DNA from: Gnetum montanum
Lineage: Eukaryota > Streptophyta > Gnetopsida > Gnetales > Gnetaceae
DNA length: 58,108 bases
Direction: 5' to 3'
NCBI GenBank assembly: GCA_015680685.1
Contig: MNCI01035193.1
Span: 75,281 to 133,388, forward strand
In this document: positions 57,844-58,108 of the stretch, piece after piece
How positions within the stretch are numbered: the stretch's first letter is position 1
How the letters are laid out: each line of letters starts with the position of its first letter
Notes under the pieces: generated by a model
Seen by the model: only the letters and a program-made list of their open reading frames with translations
What the model was told of the DNA's origin: nothing
Database searches by the model: none
Position numbers and translations under genes: made by a program

Positions 57844-58108
57844 TGATGAGTGGCGAGGTACCCCTACACTCAACCATACAAATACAAGCACTTCACGCAT
57901 GATCCAGTAAAAATCTGCAGATGGGCTAGTTGTGGTATTTAGATAGTTACTCATAGATCGCAGTTCATTGTCCTCCCACATAGACTAGTATTAGCTTTTT
58001 CATGTATGGTTTATTTTAGAGTGCGGTGTATGATGTACACTAATGCTACTCCTAGGTATGATGGAAAATAATATCAACTAAGCTAGGAGAGAGAGGGTGA
58101 GAGAGAAT
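57844..58108 (-). repeat. Partial LTR at the window end (reverse)
   Basis: TGATGAGTGGCGAGGTACCC at 57844 is the reverse complement of the terminal block GGGTACCTCGCCACTCATCA. It resembles LTR C (39071) in sequence, including TTGTGGTATTTAGATAG. The LTR continues beyond the window. Confidence 0.8.

Overview
The window looks like heterochromatic or intergenic DNA from a large-genome plant. I see no intact host gene, no tRNA gene and no bacterial-style gene. It is AT-rich and poor in CpG. Nearly every recognisable piece is a decayed retroelement, and the typical lesions are C-to-T or G-to-A changes, as expected of old methylated repeats. Many weak open frames are shadows in LTRs and 3' regions; the real coding relics are broken by stops and frameshifts.

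One LTR superfamily dominates. Its LTRs are about 820-970 bp, start TGATGA and end TCATCA, and carry a TATAAATA box followed about 180 bp later by AATAAAG. Three internal types use these LTRs. Type 1 is an Athila/Tat-like Ty3/gypsy element with a tRNA-Asp primer site, gag, protease, RT, RNase H, integrase and a long 3' region (A 13647-22172, B 22173-29661, D 43480-51375, and deletion derivative E). Type 1s has gag joined almost directly to the 3' region, with no protease, RT or integrase (304-3890 and element C 39071-42658). Type 2 has one ORF of about 900 codons that is neither gag nor pol: a block like the 'putative plant transposon protein' domain, then long coiled coils (G 4548-7272, H 11016-11691, F 53303-56154).

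Layout from left to right: end of an LTR and a type 1s element (1-3890); type 2 element G and its 3' LTR (4548-8347); a minus-strand Helitron Rep relic with a recognisable HUH motif (about 8986-10035); LTR, type 2 relic H and a second LTR (10046-12731); then a nest. In the nest, outer element E (13120-34604) has its 5' LTR split by about 16 kb of A and B, which lie tail to tail as a large imperfect palindrome without 3' LTRs. Inside E the assembly holds a perfect 369-bp inverted repeat bounded by single Ns, most likely a flipped contig. From 34605 to 39070 there is a different neighbourhood: a 5S rRNA-like fragment, an LTR with an initiator-Met-type primer site, two tRNA-derived SINEs (one with perfect 12-bp target duplications) and a PIF1-helicase relic. 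From 39071 come C, a truncated LTR, D, an AT-rich spacer, type 2 element F and the start of another LTR.

The biological idea most worth following is the type 2 family. Its members share LTR termini and the polypurine-tract neighbourhood with the Athila-like elements but encode a conserved coiled-coil protein in place of gag-pol. This suggests non-autonomous elements moved in trans. Domain calls come from reading translations by eye; no database search was possible.
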